64,000 bases of DNA from Manihot esculenta. Its lineage: Eukaryota > Streptophyta > Magnoliopsida > Malpighiales > Euphorbiaceae. The notes below the pieces were generated by a model. The model was not told the origin of the DNA. It saw only the letters and a program-made list of their open reading frames with translations, and searched no databases. The stretch lies in assembly GCF_001659605.2 (NCBI RefSeq), contig NC_035168.2:9542058-9606057 (forward strand), written 5' to 3'. This document shows, one piece after another, positions 44,649 through 57,010 of the stretch (the stretch's first letter is position 1; every line of letters begins with the position of its first letter). Position numbers and translations under genes: made by a program.

Positions 44649-46655
44649 TGTAATACCCGGCTAGAATCCGGCATCGGAATTCCTGTCGTCCGGTGGAATC
44701 CGGGGTGTCGGACTTCTAGAGGAGGGTAGGATTTATGTTTGACTAAGGGTTATGATGTGTTTTACTGATTTTTGTTTGTATTATACTAAGTTTTGAGTTG
44801 AAATGACCTAAGGTAGATGAGCCAAGTTCGGCCGCCGAAGGTAAGTTCGGCCGCCGAAAGTGCCCAATGTTCGGCTTCCGAATTCAGGTTCGGCCCCCGA
44901 ATGTTGCATGGTTTTGCATGCGATTCGGCAGCCGAAGCTGAGTTGCTGAGCCAGCAGTTTTGTATCCCTTAGTCAGCATTGTGGACAGGTGTTATCACCA
45001 GATCATGGCCAGAAGTTGGTCACGTTTTCCATGCTTTATGTGCTGTGTTTGGGCAGCTCATGCAGATAGTGCACAAGGTTTTGAATGTTTTGAAGCAAAA
45101 AGTTAAGTTTGTGAGAGTTTGAGAGTTTGAGGAGAGTTGGTTCGTTTTCCTTCGTTCAGAGTGTTTATCTTCTTGTTACAGGAGGTAAGTAATGCTCTTG
45201 AACCTGTTTATGTGTTTTCTGAAGGTTTTATGGAAGTTAAGGGAGAGAGATGCATGATTAAGTGAGAAGTAGTGGTTTTGATGATTTATGCATGTATACA
45301 TGATTCTGTGTATGTTTGATTTGTTGTTTGGGGTTATTAGATAGTTTTGGACCCCTGTGATCATATACTTGAGTATATGAGTGTTGACTAGTTGAAGTAT
45401 GCATGTTTGGAGATGTTGAAGGGAAGGAGATGGTTTGCCGTTGAAGCTGAGTTCTGGATGAACTCAGGTTCGGCAGCCGAAAGTTCCTTCGGCCGCCGAA
45501 CCTCTTGCATGGTGGCTTAGGCTGCCACAGCTTTCCCCCGTGCGTTTTGCATGTTCGGCTCTGTTTGGGGACTTCGGCCGCCGAAGGTGCTTGAGTTTCC
45601 TCTCTGGAGAGGACATTCGGCCGCCGAACCTGCTGCCGAAGGTGTTCTGTCCAGCCTTCCTTTGCATGCTTTGCATGAGGTTGAGAGTGAGTTTAAGGGG
45701 AGTCTGGGGAAGTTTTATAGAGTTGGTCATAAGCTAGTTTGGTCCCTCATTTGAGTTTATCTGTATCTGTACAGACCAGAGGAACCAGAGAGAGCAGCAG
45801 TGAGTACTGCTCCAGAGTTTTCAGAGCCTGCTCAGTCAGTCAGTCCAGTTAGCCAGAGGTGAGTGGAACTAAACTTAAATCGTTTAATTGGAACATGAAC
45901 TGCTTTTAGCATCAGTCATGCATCATGATTATGCCATAGGTTGCGTGCATTAGTATCCACGAATATGTTGCATTGCATAGTTATCTGTATATGTGAGTAA
46001 ATGCTGAATGATCCAATAGTCACAGATAGGAAGTCCAGGAGCCTTTGACTACGCCCTGGCAGGTATAGTAAAGACCAGGAGCCTTTGACTATGCCCTGGC
46101 AGGTATAGCTAAGTCCAGGAGCCTTTGACTACGCCCTGGCAATGGTAAGTACAGAGGTGTTATATACACATATACATATATGACAGGAAGACCAGGTGCT
46201 CGATTCTACGCCCTGGCACAGAGTTACTGGGACTATGTGGTGACAGGTTTACTCTTGATGTGATTTATTTGTGTTATGACGCATTCCATGAGATCATGTT
46301 TTACAGAGATATTTTACTACTGTTCTACTTACTGGGCTATAGAGCTCATCCCACTCCCTTAACCCCAGTTTTGCAGGTTCAGTTACAGGGACAGTTCAGC
46401 AGAGTACAGAAAGAGTAAAAGAGCTTGTAATAGTATAGAGTGGACATGTAAATGTAAAGAGATGTTATAGTTGTGTATAACGTTAGAATTGTGCTTGCCT
46501 TAGTTGTATTGTGTTGTAAAGCTTTTGTTACATACATGATCATGTATGAGTTTTACAGGTACACGGAGAGTATAGCAGGCTTGCTACGGGTTCTGGCGGC
46601 CTTAAGCCGACCTGAATCCTAGCGCCGGTGACGGTCCATTTTTGGGGTCGTTACA
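44649..46655 (+). repeat. 5' LTR of the chromovirus
   Basis: TGTAATACCCGG...GGGGTCGTTACA. Contains two clusters of TTCGG-NNN-CCGAA (44827-44945, 45473-45640), three tandem CCAGGAGCCTTTGACTACGC units (46027-46142) and a segment GGGCTATAGAGCTCATCCCA (about 46341) shared with diverged LTRs in the window. Confidence 0.97.
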
Positions 46656-46658
46656 GAT

Positions 46659-46671
46659 TGGTATCAGAGCC
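46659..46671 (+). other. Primer-binding site of the chromovirus
   Basis: TGGTATCAGAGCC three bases after the LTR, complementary to initiator Met-tRNA. Confidence 0.95.
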
Positions 46672-46869
46672 CTAGGTTCACATGATCGGACCTATAGAGA
46701 CAGTGTCGGGCTCATAGAGAGTGGTCAAGCACAATAGGAAATCATGTCCACTAGGATAGGGTGTTGTGTCCTATCTGTGATATGCCATGAGTTATGCATG
46801 TGCTTTATTGTTATGTGTTGTTTATGTGCTAAGTGCTCTGTTATATGCTGTGTTTTCAGAGAGAGTAAG

Positions 46870-49800
46870 ATGAGAGGAACTCGTCGATCAGCCCGATTGA
46901 CTGGAGTCCCACCAGAAAGTGAGAGACCAGCTGCTCGTCCTCCTGCATTGCCAAGGGCAAGGTCTCAGAGATCTAGCAGGGAAGGTATGTCCATAGACCC
47001 TAGAAGGTCTGTCGACGAGAGCAGAAGAGGAACAGTTAGGGGAGAAAGATCAGAGGAAAGGATGGAAGCTATGGAGTTTGATCAGTCGAGAGATGACAGC
47101 ATGGGTATAGGCAGTTTTGAGGAAGGTATGGGCGAGTCACAGGGAGGTGCTCAGACCTCAGGTTTTGGCTATCCAGAGTATCCGATGGAAGGTATGTCGG
47201 AGTACTCCAGTTTTGTCCCATATCCTCCTTACATGCCATATATGCCTTATCCTCCGTACTATCCACCATATCCTATGTATCCATCTTCCCCTACCCATCC
47301 AAGTGCAGCACACCCAGAGCCAAATGAACCAGTACCACCACCAGAACCAGTAGCCCCTGTTGTTGACAGACATCAACCTAGCTCATCTGGAGGTAAGGTA
47401 CACATGACGGAGTACTTGAAATTGGATGCTCCTAAATATAACACGGGAGATGATCCATTTGATTACCTCAGAGCAGTTAGGATGATAACCAGTGAGTTGG
47501 GAGCTGATGATAGTAGAGCCATTGAGATGGCAGGTTTCACATTAAAATGCAAGAAAGCCAGAGAATGGTTTAAGAACTATGTGGAACCTAGAATGGACAG
47601 CATGTCATGGGGAGAGTTCGCCAATGAGTTTGCAGGGTGGGCTTTTCCTGACAGTTCTCGGGAGATGAAAATAATAGAGTTCGAACAGTTGAGACAAACA
47701 GATGAGATGAGTGTTGATGAATTTACAGATAAGTTCCTGGATTTGCTTCAGTATGTGGGTCAAGCCTATGATACTGATCAGAAGAAGGCAAGGAGATATA
47801 CTATGCGATTGCATCCCAGGTATGCTTCCTTGATTCTTCCAGCAGAAAAGGAGAATTTCCACATGATAGTGGACGCAGCCAGGAAAATGGAAGCTAGTGC
47901 AAATATTCAGAAACAATCAAAGGCACAGGCTTCGGGTTCTAAGGCCCCCAGTGTAGGCACTTCAGGCAGCAAAAGATGGGATAGAACAAAAGGAACAAAG
48001 AGTAAGTTCTGGAATAAAGTCAAGTCAGGTCTGGGAATAGGTAGTGACTCTAGCTCTGGCACAGCTCCAGTCTGCAGACGATGCGGAAAACCACATGGCG
48101 GAGTTTGTCGGTTGGGATCTACAGCTTGTTTTCGATGTGGACAGGAAGGGCATATTGCTCGGGATTGTCCGCAGGTGACTTTTGCACCATCCCAGCAGAT
48201 GAGTTCAGGCAGTGTGGTACAGCCAGTTGTACGGCCAGCAGCTCCAATCATGCCTCAGAGTAGTGGCAGAGGTAGAGGGAGAGGGGCAGCCTCTACTTCA
48301 GCAGCAGGTTCCCGAGGTGGAAATCCGGTAGCCCCAGCACGGATTTTCACAGTGACACAGGAGGAGGCTAACACGTCGAACACAGTGGTGTCAGGTAATC
48401 TCATCATTGGGTGTTCAGATGTGTATGCTTTGATGGACCCCGGTGCTTCTCATTCCTTTATTGCTTCGAGAGCCATAGAGAGATTGGGTTTGATCAGTTC
48501 TGAGTTAGAGTATCCTCTCTGGGTCAGTGGACCTAAATGCGACCCATCAGTGGCAGTGTCAGTCTGTCGTTTCAGTCCAGTGTTTATAGAGGGTAGATAC
48601 CTTCCAGCTGACCTTGTGGTTCTAGATTTGACAGATTTTGATGTCATTCTAGGGATGGATTGGTTATCTACATATAGTGCTACTTTGGACTGTAGAGAGA
48701 AGATAGTGAGTCTCAGAGACCAGGATGGGTCAGAGTGTGTCTTCAGAGGAGACAGGAGAGGTACACCCAGAGGTATGATTTTAGCCCTTCAGGCTCGTCG
48801 TTTGCTTAGGAGGGGTTGTCAGGGGTTTCTAGCTCATGTGAGAGAGCTAGACAGTCAGGTGAGGGAACCAGCCGCAGTACCAGTCGTCCGAGAGTTTCTC
48901 GATGTGTTCCCAGACGATTTACCAGGACTTCCACCTGATAGGGAGATAGGGTTTGAAATTGAGTTGCTGCCAGGTACGAGACCTATCTCTATTCCTCCCT
49001 ACAGGATGGCACCAGCTGAGTTAAAAGAGTTGAAAGAACAGTTGCAGGACTTGGTAGATAAGGGTTTCATCCGCCCTAGTACCTCACCTTGGGGTGCTCC
49101 AGTGCTTTTCGTCAGAAAGAAGGATGGATCCCTCAGACTTTGTATCGACTACAGACAGTTGAACAAGGTCACTATCAAGAATAGATATCCTCTACCTAGG
49201 ATTGATGATCTATTTGACCAGCTAGCTGGAGCAGGTTGTTTTTCTAAAATAGATCTGAGATCCGGGTATCATCAGTTGAGAGTTAGAGAGGCAGATGTGC
49301 CTAAGACAGCTTTCAGAACCAGAGATGGGCATTATGAGTTCTTAGTGATGCCGTTCGGGTTGACTAACGCCCCTGCAGCATTCATGGATCTCATGAACAG
49401 AGTTTTCAGTGAGTTTCTGGATCACTTTGTCATTGTTTTCATCGATGATATTTTAGTGTATTCCAGAGATGCAGAGGAGCATGCCCAGCATCTAAGGATA
49501 GTTCTGCAGACACTGAGAGAGCATGGTTTGTATGCCAAGTTCTCGAAGTGTGAGTTTTGGTTGAGGAGCATTTCCTTCTTGGGACATGTAGTATCAGCAG
49601 AGGGTATTGAGGTAGACCCCAAGAAGATAGAGGCTGTAGCTAACTGGCCCAGACCCACGACAGTGACTGAGATTAAGAGCTTTCTGGGACTGGCAGGTTA
49701 CTACAGGAGGTTCGTTCAGAACTTCTCAAAGATAGCAGCTCCTATGACCAAACTAACTCAGAAAAACCAGAAGTTTATCTGGTCAGACCAGTGTGAAGAG

Positions 49801-51780
49801 AGCTTTGAGGAGCTCAAGCGGCGATTGACAACAGCACCAGTGCTAGCTCTGCCTGTGAGTAATGAGGATTTCACAGTGTTCTGTGATGCATCTCGAGTGG
49901 GATTGGGTTGTGTATTGATGCAGAGTGATAGGGTGATAGCTTATGCTTCGAGACAGTTGAAGAAGCACGAGTTGAATTACCCTACCCATGACCTTGAGAT
50001 GGCAGCAGTTATCTTTGTACTTAAGATGTGGCGGCATTACCTCTACGGGGTTAAATGCGAGATCTTCACTGATCACAAGAGTTTACAGTACATCTTAAGT
50101 CAGAGAGAGCTCAATTTGAGGTAGAGGAGATGGGTAGAATTGCTCAGTGATTATGATTGTAAGATCCAGTATCATCCGGGTAAGGCGAATGTTGTGGCAG
50201 ACGCCCTAAGCCGGAAGTCACTAGGCAGTTTATCCCATATAGCAGCAGAGCGGAGACCCATAGTGATGGAGCTTTATAAGCTCTTCGAAGAGGGGGTACA
50301 GTTAGAGTTGTCTGGTACAGGTGCGTTGATAGCACAGATGAGAGTGACACCTGTGTTTCTGGAGCAGATAGCTCAGAGACAGCATGAGGACCCTGAGTTG
50401 ATGAAAATTGCCAGGACTGTTCAGTCAGGCAACAGTGCAGAGTTCCGATTTGATAGCAAAGGGATCCTTCGTTATGGGAGTCGACTTTGTGTACCAGATA
50501 GGGGCAGTGTGAAGGAAGACATTATGAGGGAAGCTCATAATGCGAGGTATAGTGTTCACCCAGGAGCCACCAAGATGTATCAGGATCTGAAAAGGATCTA
50601 TTGGTGGCCAGCCATGAAGAAAGAGGTGGCGCAGTTTGTGACAGCTTGTGACGTTTGTCAGCGGGTGAAACTAGAGCATCAGAAACCAGCAGGAATGCTT
50701 AACCCACTGCCGATTCCAGAATGGAAATGGGAGAACATAGCTATGGATTTTGTAGTGGGTTTACCAGCAGCGTCCAACAGGATAGACGCTATATGGGTGA
50801 TTGTGGACAGACTCACGAAATCTGCTCATTTTCTTCCAGTTCGGAGTAACTATTCTGTGGATAAGTTGGCACAAGTCTATCTGGATGAGATAGTGAGATT
50901 GCATGGGGTTCCAGTGTCGATAATTTCAGACAGAGGACCTCAGTTTACTTCCAGATTTTGGCGAAGTCTGCAGAGTGCGATGGGCACGAGATTAGAGTTT
51001 AGCACTGCTTTCCACCCACAGACTGATGGACAGTCAGAGAGGACCATCCAGACCATAGAGGATATGCTTCGACTGTGTGTGTTAGACTTTGGCGGTTCTT
51101 GGAGGCAGCATCTACCTTTGGTGGAGTTTGCCTACAATAACAGCCATCATGCTAGCATTGGGATGGCTCCTTATGAAGCTTTGTATGGGAGGAAGTGCAG
51201 ATCCCCTGTTTGTTGGGAAGAGATAGGAGAGAAGGCTCTTGCAGGGCCAGAGTTAGTGGAGATTACTAGTCGCGTAGTGCCAGTGATCAGAGATAGAATC
51301 AAGACAGCGCAGAGTAGACAGAAAAGTTATGCAGACGTTCGCAGGAAACAGTTAGAATTCCAAGAGGGTAGTATGGTATTGCTGAAAGTGTCTCCAATGA
51401 AAGGAGTGGTTCGTTTTGGGAAGAAGGGTAAGTTAGCTCCACGGTACATTGGACCCTTTGAGATTTTGCAGAGGATTGGAAATGTGTCGTATAAGCTAAA
51501 TTTGCCTGCTTCTATGGAGAGGATTCACCCGGTATTTCATGTTTCTATGCTACGACAGTTTGTGTCAGATCCGAATCAGGTTCTGAGTGAGCCTGAGGTG
51601 GAGATTCATACAGATCTCACCTATATAGAGCAGCCAGTGCGGATTCTGGACACACGGATCAGACAGCTAAGGAACAAGGGGATTCCGATGGTGAAAGTTC
51701 TATGGAACCACCATAACCTAGAAGAGTGCACCTGGGAGACGCGGGAGTCTATGCTCCAGCAGTATCCATATTTGTTTTGA
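46870..51780 (+). CDS. Chromovirus gag-pol polyprotein, single in-frame stop
   Basis: The frame is open from 46744, but ATG 46870 ([10 protein letters not shown]) after a pyrimidine-rich TTTTCAG is the likelier start. Gag has a Pro/Tyr-rich stretch and the retrotransposon gag domain (about 47400-47890). Two zinc knuckles follow: [12 protein letters not shown] (48073) and [14 protein letters not shown] (48127). The protease motif reads [10 protein letters not shown] (DPG in place of DSG/DTG). RT has [20 protein letters not shown] and FIDD (49435-49450). RNase H has FCDAS and [13 protein letters not shown] at 50122-50124 replaces an expected Gln codon before [11 protein letters not shown]; the same frame then runs through the integrase (HHCC zinc region, [30 protein letters not shown]) to the stop at 51780. 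The end ([27 protein letters not shown]) is a chromodomain, which targets integration to chromatin. The stop would remove integrase from this copy. Confidence 0.95.
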
Positions 51781-51840
51781 GGTTAGTTTCCTCCAGTTTA
51801 TGTGTTATTTGTTTTCGAATCATTCGAGGACGAATGTTTT

Positions 51841-51854
51841 TAAGGAGGGGAGAA
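51841..51854 (+). other. Polypurine tract of the chromovirus
   Basis: TAAGGAGGGGAGAA immediately precedes the 3' LTR at 51855. It is the plus-strand primer for reverse transcription. Confidence 0.9.
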
Positions 51855-53873
51855 TGTAATACCCGGCTAGAATCTGGCATCGGAATTCCTGTCGTCCGGT
51901 GGAATCCGGGGTGTCGGACTTCTAGAGGAGGGTAGGATTTATGTTTGACTAAGGGTTATGATGTGTTTTACTGATTTTTGTTTGTATTATACTAAGTTTT
52001 GAGTTGAAATGACCTAAGGTAGATGAGCCAAGTTCGGCCGCCGAAGGTAAGTTCGGTCGCCGAAAGTGCCCAATGTTCGGCTTCCGAATTCAGGTTCGGC
52101 CCCCGAATGTTGCATGGTTTTGCATGCGATTCGGCAGCCGAAGCTGAGTTGCTGAGCCAGCAGTTTTGTATCCCTTAGTCAGCATTGTGGATAGGTGTTA
52201 TCACCAGATCATGGCCAGAAGTTGGTCACGTTTTCCATGCTTTATGTGCTGTGTTTGGGCAGCTCATGCAGATAGTGCACAAGGTTTTGAATGTTTTGAA
52301 GCAAAAAGTTAAGTTTGTGAGAGTTTGAGAGTTTGAGGAGAGTTGGTTCGTTTTCCTTCGTTCAGAGTGTTTATCTTCTTGTTACAGGAGGTAAGTAATG
52401 CTCTTGAACCTGTTTATGTGTTTTCTGAAGGTTTTATGGAAGTTAAGGGAGAGAGATGCATGATTAAGTGAGAAGTAGTGGTTTTGATGATTTATGCATG
52501 TATACATGATTCTGTGTATGTTTGATTTGTTGTTTGGGGTTATTAGATAGTTTTGGACCCCTGTGATCATATACTTGAGTATATGAGTGTTGACTAGTTG
52601 AAGTATGCATGTTTGGAGATGTTGAAGGGAAGGAGATGGTTTGCCGTTGAAGCTGAGTTCTGGATGAACTCAGGTTCGGCAGCCGAAAGTTCCTTCGGCC
52701 GCCGAACCTCTTGCATGGTGGCTTAGGCTGCCACAGCTTTCCCCCGTGCGTTTTGCATGTTCGGTTCTGTTTGGGGACTTCGGCCGCCGAAGGTGCCGCC
52801 GAAGGTGCTTGAGTTTCGTCTCTGGAGAGGACATTCGGCCGCCGAACCTGCCGCCGAAGGTGTTCTGTCCAGCCTTCCTTTGCATGCTTTGCATGAGGTT
52901 GAGAGTGAGTTTAAGGGGAGTCTGGGGAAGTTTCATAGAGTTGGTCATAAGCTAGTTTGGTCCCTCATTTGAGTTTATCTGTATCTGTACAGACCAGAGG
53001 AACCAGAGAGAGCAGCAGTGAGTACTGCTCCAGAGTTTTCAGAGCCTGCTCAGTCAGTCAGTCCAGTTAGCCAGAGGTGAGTGGAACTAAACTTAAATCG
53101 TTTAATTGGAACATGAACTGCTTTTAGCATCAGTCATGCATCATGATTATGCCATAGGTTGCGTGCATTAGTATCCACGAATATGTTGCATTGCATAGTT
53201 ATCTGTATATGTGAGTAAATGCTGAATGATCCAATAGTCACAGATAGGAAGTCCAGGAGCCTTTGACTACGCCCTGGCAGGTATAGTAAAGACCAGGAGC
53301 CTTTGACTACGCCCTGGCAGGTATAGCTAAGTCCAGGAGCCTTTGACTACGCCCTGGCAATGGTAAGTACAGAGGTGTTATATACACATATACATATATG
53401 ACAGGAAGACCAGGTGCTCGATTCTACGCCCTGGCACAGAGTTACTGGGACTATGTGGTGACAGGTTTACTCTTGATGTGATTTATTTGTGTTATGACGC
53501 ATTCCATGAGATCATGTTTTACAGAGATATTTTACTACTGTTCTACTTACTGGGCTATAGAGCTCATCCCACTCCCTTAACCCCAGTTTTGCAGGTTCAG
53601 TTACAGGGACAGTTCAGCAGAGTACAGAAAGAGTAAAAGAGCTTGTAATAGTATAGAGTGGACATGTAAATGTAAAGAGATGTTATAGTTGTGTATAACG
53701 TTAGAATTGTGCTTGCCTTAGTTGTATTGTGTTGTAAAGCTTTTGTTACATACATGATCATGTATGAGTTTTACAGGTACACGGAGAGTATAGCAGGCTT
53801 GCTACGGGTTCTGGCGGCCTTAAGCCGACCTGAATCCTAGCGCCGGTGACGGTCCATTTTTGGGGTCGTTACA
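51855..53873 (+). repeat. 3' LTR of the chromovirus
   Basis: Same as 44649-46655 with about ten substitutions and one extra 12-bp GCCGCCGAAGGT unit near 52794. Confidence 0.97.
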
Positions 53874-53878
53874 TGAAC

Positions 53879-54543
53879 TCTCCTCCTTTAGAGAAGCTCA
53901 CCTCGTGGTGATGGTGGTTGCGACGAAGCTCAAATTGTATTTTGAAGCTCACACAATTGAGACAAGAATGAATTACTCCTTGCATAAAGTGTTGCACAGG
54001 CTAAAGCTTTCAAAGAGGATGTTCACGTGATCAGTTATTCTATCAGTCTACGATATCATATATGTTCCTAAAAAGGCAATGAAGGCTCATGCTTTGGTGA
54101 ATTTTATTGTAGAAATGACCTTGATACTCGAAGTCTACGAGCCTTTTAAGGAAAAGTGGCAGATATAGGCTAATAAAGCATGCAATATCGAAGGTGTAGG
54201 AATCAGTATTGTATTACAAGGGCTAGAAGGTATAAAGCTTCGTTATGCTGCTAAACATGCATTCCCAACCACTAATATCGTGGTTTAAGTATGAGGCTAT
54301 GCTCAAGGCATTAAAAATAATAAAGGAGGTAGTTATAATCCATTCTTTATACATAGTGATTCACAGTTTGTTGTAAATTAGTCTCAACATTATTTTAAAG
54401 TTCGAGACTCGAGTTTGGCAGAGAATAAAGAGAAGGTTTAGTTAGTGTTGATAGCAATCAAGAAAATGTAAAGTGATTGTCAATTATTGTAGGTGGCACG
54501 AGGAGAAAAGGCGAGATAAATTCTTTAGCCAAAATGACAGTGG
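53879..54543 (+). pseudogene. Old Tat-lineage element continued: RNase H region
   Basis: Degenerate pol resumes directly after the chromovirus duplication: FREAHLVVMVVATKLKLYFE (53892-), then a second RNase H-like stretch with IHSDSQFVVN near 54350. Many stops. Confidence 0.65.
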
Positions 54544-55528
54544 TAGGTAGAGCTGAGCACAATTCGGTTTAAACTAAAAAAATCGATCGAATCAAACCGA
54601 ATTAAACTTTGATTCGGCTTAATAAATAATTCAATTCGATTTTATTTTTAAAAAAATTCAATTTAATTGATTTGGATTGGTTTTTAAAGTAAAAAAAATC
54701 AACAAAACGAATCGAACGGATAATAATTATATAAGAGGAAAGCATGATACATTGATTTATTGCGGCTTAGTGGTTAAAATCCTTATTATTGCAAAACACA
54801 TCCAAAGTTTGATCTTAAGTCAATAGCAATATGTTTTCTTTTTTTTTATAACTTTTTAACTATACATAAATCTTGGTCATTCATTTGATGTAATCTCAAC
54901 CCTTCATTTTACAATATAAATGTTTTTTTTTTCACTTTCAACCTTAGCCTCTATAGCACCTCCTCTTCTTTTTTTTTGTCTCACCCTTCAACTTTCTCCA
55001 TCTCTTCTTTTTTTTCATATATACGATGTCAATACTAGTCTCCAATTACTCTCTGAACACAATGCTAGCTTTTTTCGTCCCTTTCTTTTCTTTTGTAAAT
55101 TTTTTTTATTTTTTATTTTTCATTAATGTAACTAAGCTCCATAAATCTTCAACATACAAGAAGGAAATTTGGCAAGGTTCTTGAATTAAAAATTGAAATT
55201 GCTGCATGTGTTATTGTTTAATAAACAACTAGTCTATAAACATTTAATTGTTGTTCAGTTTTTTTTGGGTTTTCAGATGGATAATCTTTTAAATTTTTTC
55301 TTCTTTGTAAAACACTAAAACTTTTTAATTTTTAATTGAGTTTATAAGCTATTATAAAACTAGAGAGTTTCTCTCAGTTAAAACAAAGGTAGGAAGAGGA
55401 AAACTAATGAATCAAATCGAATTGAATCAAATCAATTCGATTCGATTTAAATTTTTATTAGAATCAGTTTATTTGATTTTAAGGTTTTCTAAATGGAACC
55501 AAACTGAACCGACCGATACTTACCCCTA
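54544..55528. mobile_element. Non-autonomous hAT-like element, about 985 bp
   Basis: Left end TAGAGCTGAGCACAATTCGG, right end reversed TAGGGGTAAGTATCGGTCGG. Flanks GACAGTGG and ACAGTTGG look like a decayed 8-bp duplication. Subterminal AATCGAATCGATT-type repeats resemble those of the MITE at 35799. No coding sequence. It splits the old Tat-lineage pol. Confidence 0.65.
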
Positions 55529-57010
55529 ACAGTTGGAGAACAACACTTGACCCAGCCTCTGCCCTTCGAGGTCCTAAAGACATTGGCGATCGAGGCAGTG
55601 GAAGCCCTATCGATTGATATGGGCACAATGTGGATGACACCAGTCCTTAGATTCCCATCAAAAGAGTAGCTACCTAAGGATGAGTTATAAGCTATATAGA
55701 TAATAAAAAAACCTTCAAAATATGCATTGATTAATGATTGGTTGTACAAGAGGCCTGCTTCTCAATCATGGCTGAGATGGGAAGCCTTACCAATTGATAT
55801 GGGTACAACATGGATGACACCAGTCCTCATATTCATATCAAAAGAAGAGCTGCCCAAGGATGATTTAGAAGCTAAATAGTTAATAAAAAAACCTTCAAAA
55901 TATGCACTGATTAGCGGTTAGTTGTACAGGAGGTCCGCTTATCAATCATGGTTGAGATGCATAACTAAAGATAAGGGCTGGGACATACTTAGAGACATCT
56001 GCAAAGAAGATTGTGGGAGTCATGAAGGAGCCCGAAAAATCTCCAGTAAGGCATTTAGACAAGGATTTTAGTCGAACAATAATGCAAGATACAAAGGAGC
56101 TAGTCTAGATATGCCAGAGATGTCAAGTCCATGCAATGATACCTTGGACACCTAGGGAGATGCAGGCAGCCATTAGTAGCCTCTAGCCATTTTTCCAGTG
56201 GGGTTTCAACATCTTCGAACCATTTTCAAAAGTAATTGGATCATGTATGTGATCATAGCAATGGACCATTTTAGCAAATGGGCATAGGCAGAAGCGGTTC
56301 AATCTATCACATCTAAGTAGACAATTTCATTCATGAGCAAAAATACTTTCACACGTTTTGATACTCCGAAGTTCTTATCATTGATAATGGAACATTGTTT
56401 GCAAGTTTCAAATTCAAAGAGTTTTGTAGGAAATGAGATATTGACTTAATATTTAGTTTAGTTTACCACCCAAAAACCAATGACATGACTGAGATGACAA
56501 ACAAGACGATTTTACAAGGGTTGAAGAAAATACTTAACCAAGCTACAATAGAAGAAACTTCATTGTTGCTGGTTTATGGGGCCGAGACAATAATACCTGT
56601 GGAGGTCTAAGTTAGCAGATCTAGAGTACAACACCCGAACTTGTTAGAAAATCCAAAAGACATGGACTTAAATATAGATCAGGCATAAGATGCAAGAGAA
56701 CAAGCCTTCATCAAGATAGTCATCTATAGAAACAAGATGATACAACTATTCAGCGCCCGAGTCAAACCCCACAGTTTTAATGTCAGGGGCGTGGTCCTCA
56801 AAAGGTCTAAAATATCGAAGGGGAAGGATGTTAAGTCTTGTAAGTTGGACAAAAACTTGAATGGGCCTTATAGAGTCTCTAAAGTTATTGTTGCCCAAAA
56901 ATCACCACTAGGCGAGTTATCGCCAGGTGAGTCTCGATTGTTAGTCTCTAAAATCATCTAAAGACATTTATTGTCAACAATCACCACAAGACAGGTTACT
57001 GTCAAACGAG
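55529..57010 (+). pseudogene. Old Tat-lineage element continued: linker, integrase and pol C-terminus
   Basis: Recognisable in broken frames: linker WMTPVL...LPKD...LYRR...LRC (present twice, see the 180-bp duplication), integrase core GFQHLRTIF and VIIAMDHFSKWA (about 56205-56290), and the C-terminal NLNGPYRVSKVI (about 56854-56890). The frame ends near 56961. Non-functional. Confidence 0.7.
55601..55960 (+). repeat. 180-bp tandem duplication inside old pol
   Basis: Two consecutive 180-bp units (55601-55780, 55781-55960) starting GAAGCC. The period equals 60 codons, so the duplication kept the pol frame. Confidence 0.9.

Larger units (their letters stand above)
44644..53878 (+). mobile_element. 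Young, nearly intact chromodomain Ty3/gypsy element (Tekay-like), 9.2 kb
   Basis: Element 44649-53873 is flanked by a perfect 5-bp duplication TGAAC (44644-44648, 53874-53878). LTRs are 44649-46655 (2007 bp) and 51855-53873 (2019 bp), differing by a 12-bp indel and about ten substitutions, so it inserted recently. The primer site TGGTATCAGAGCC begins at 46659; the polypurine tract TAAGGAGGGGAGAA is at 51841-51854. The single gag-pol frame is open except for one TAG. Domain order PR-RT-RH-INT-chromodomain and long LTRs fit the Tekay/Del chromoviruses. Confidence 0.97.

Noticed and set aside
45464..45730. Frames rich in GGRF/RRPK repeats in chromovirus LTRs (also near 39874-40457, 52670-52948, 62504-62828)
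   Set aside because: Translation of the TTCGG-NNN-CCGAA repeats; present on both strands and in LTRs, so not genes.
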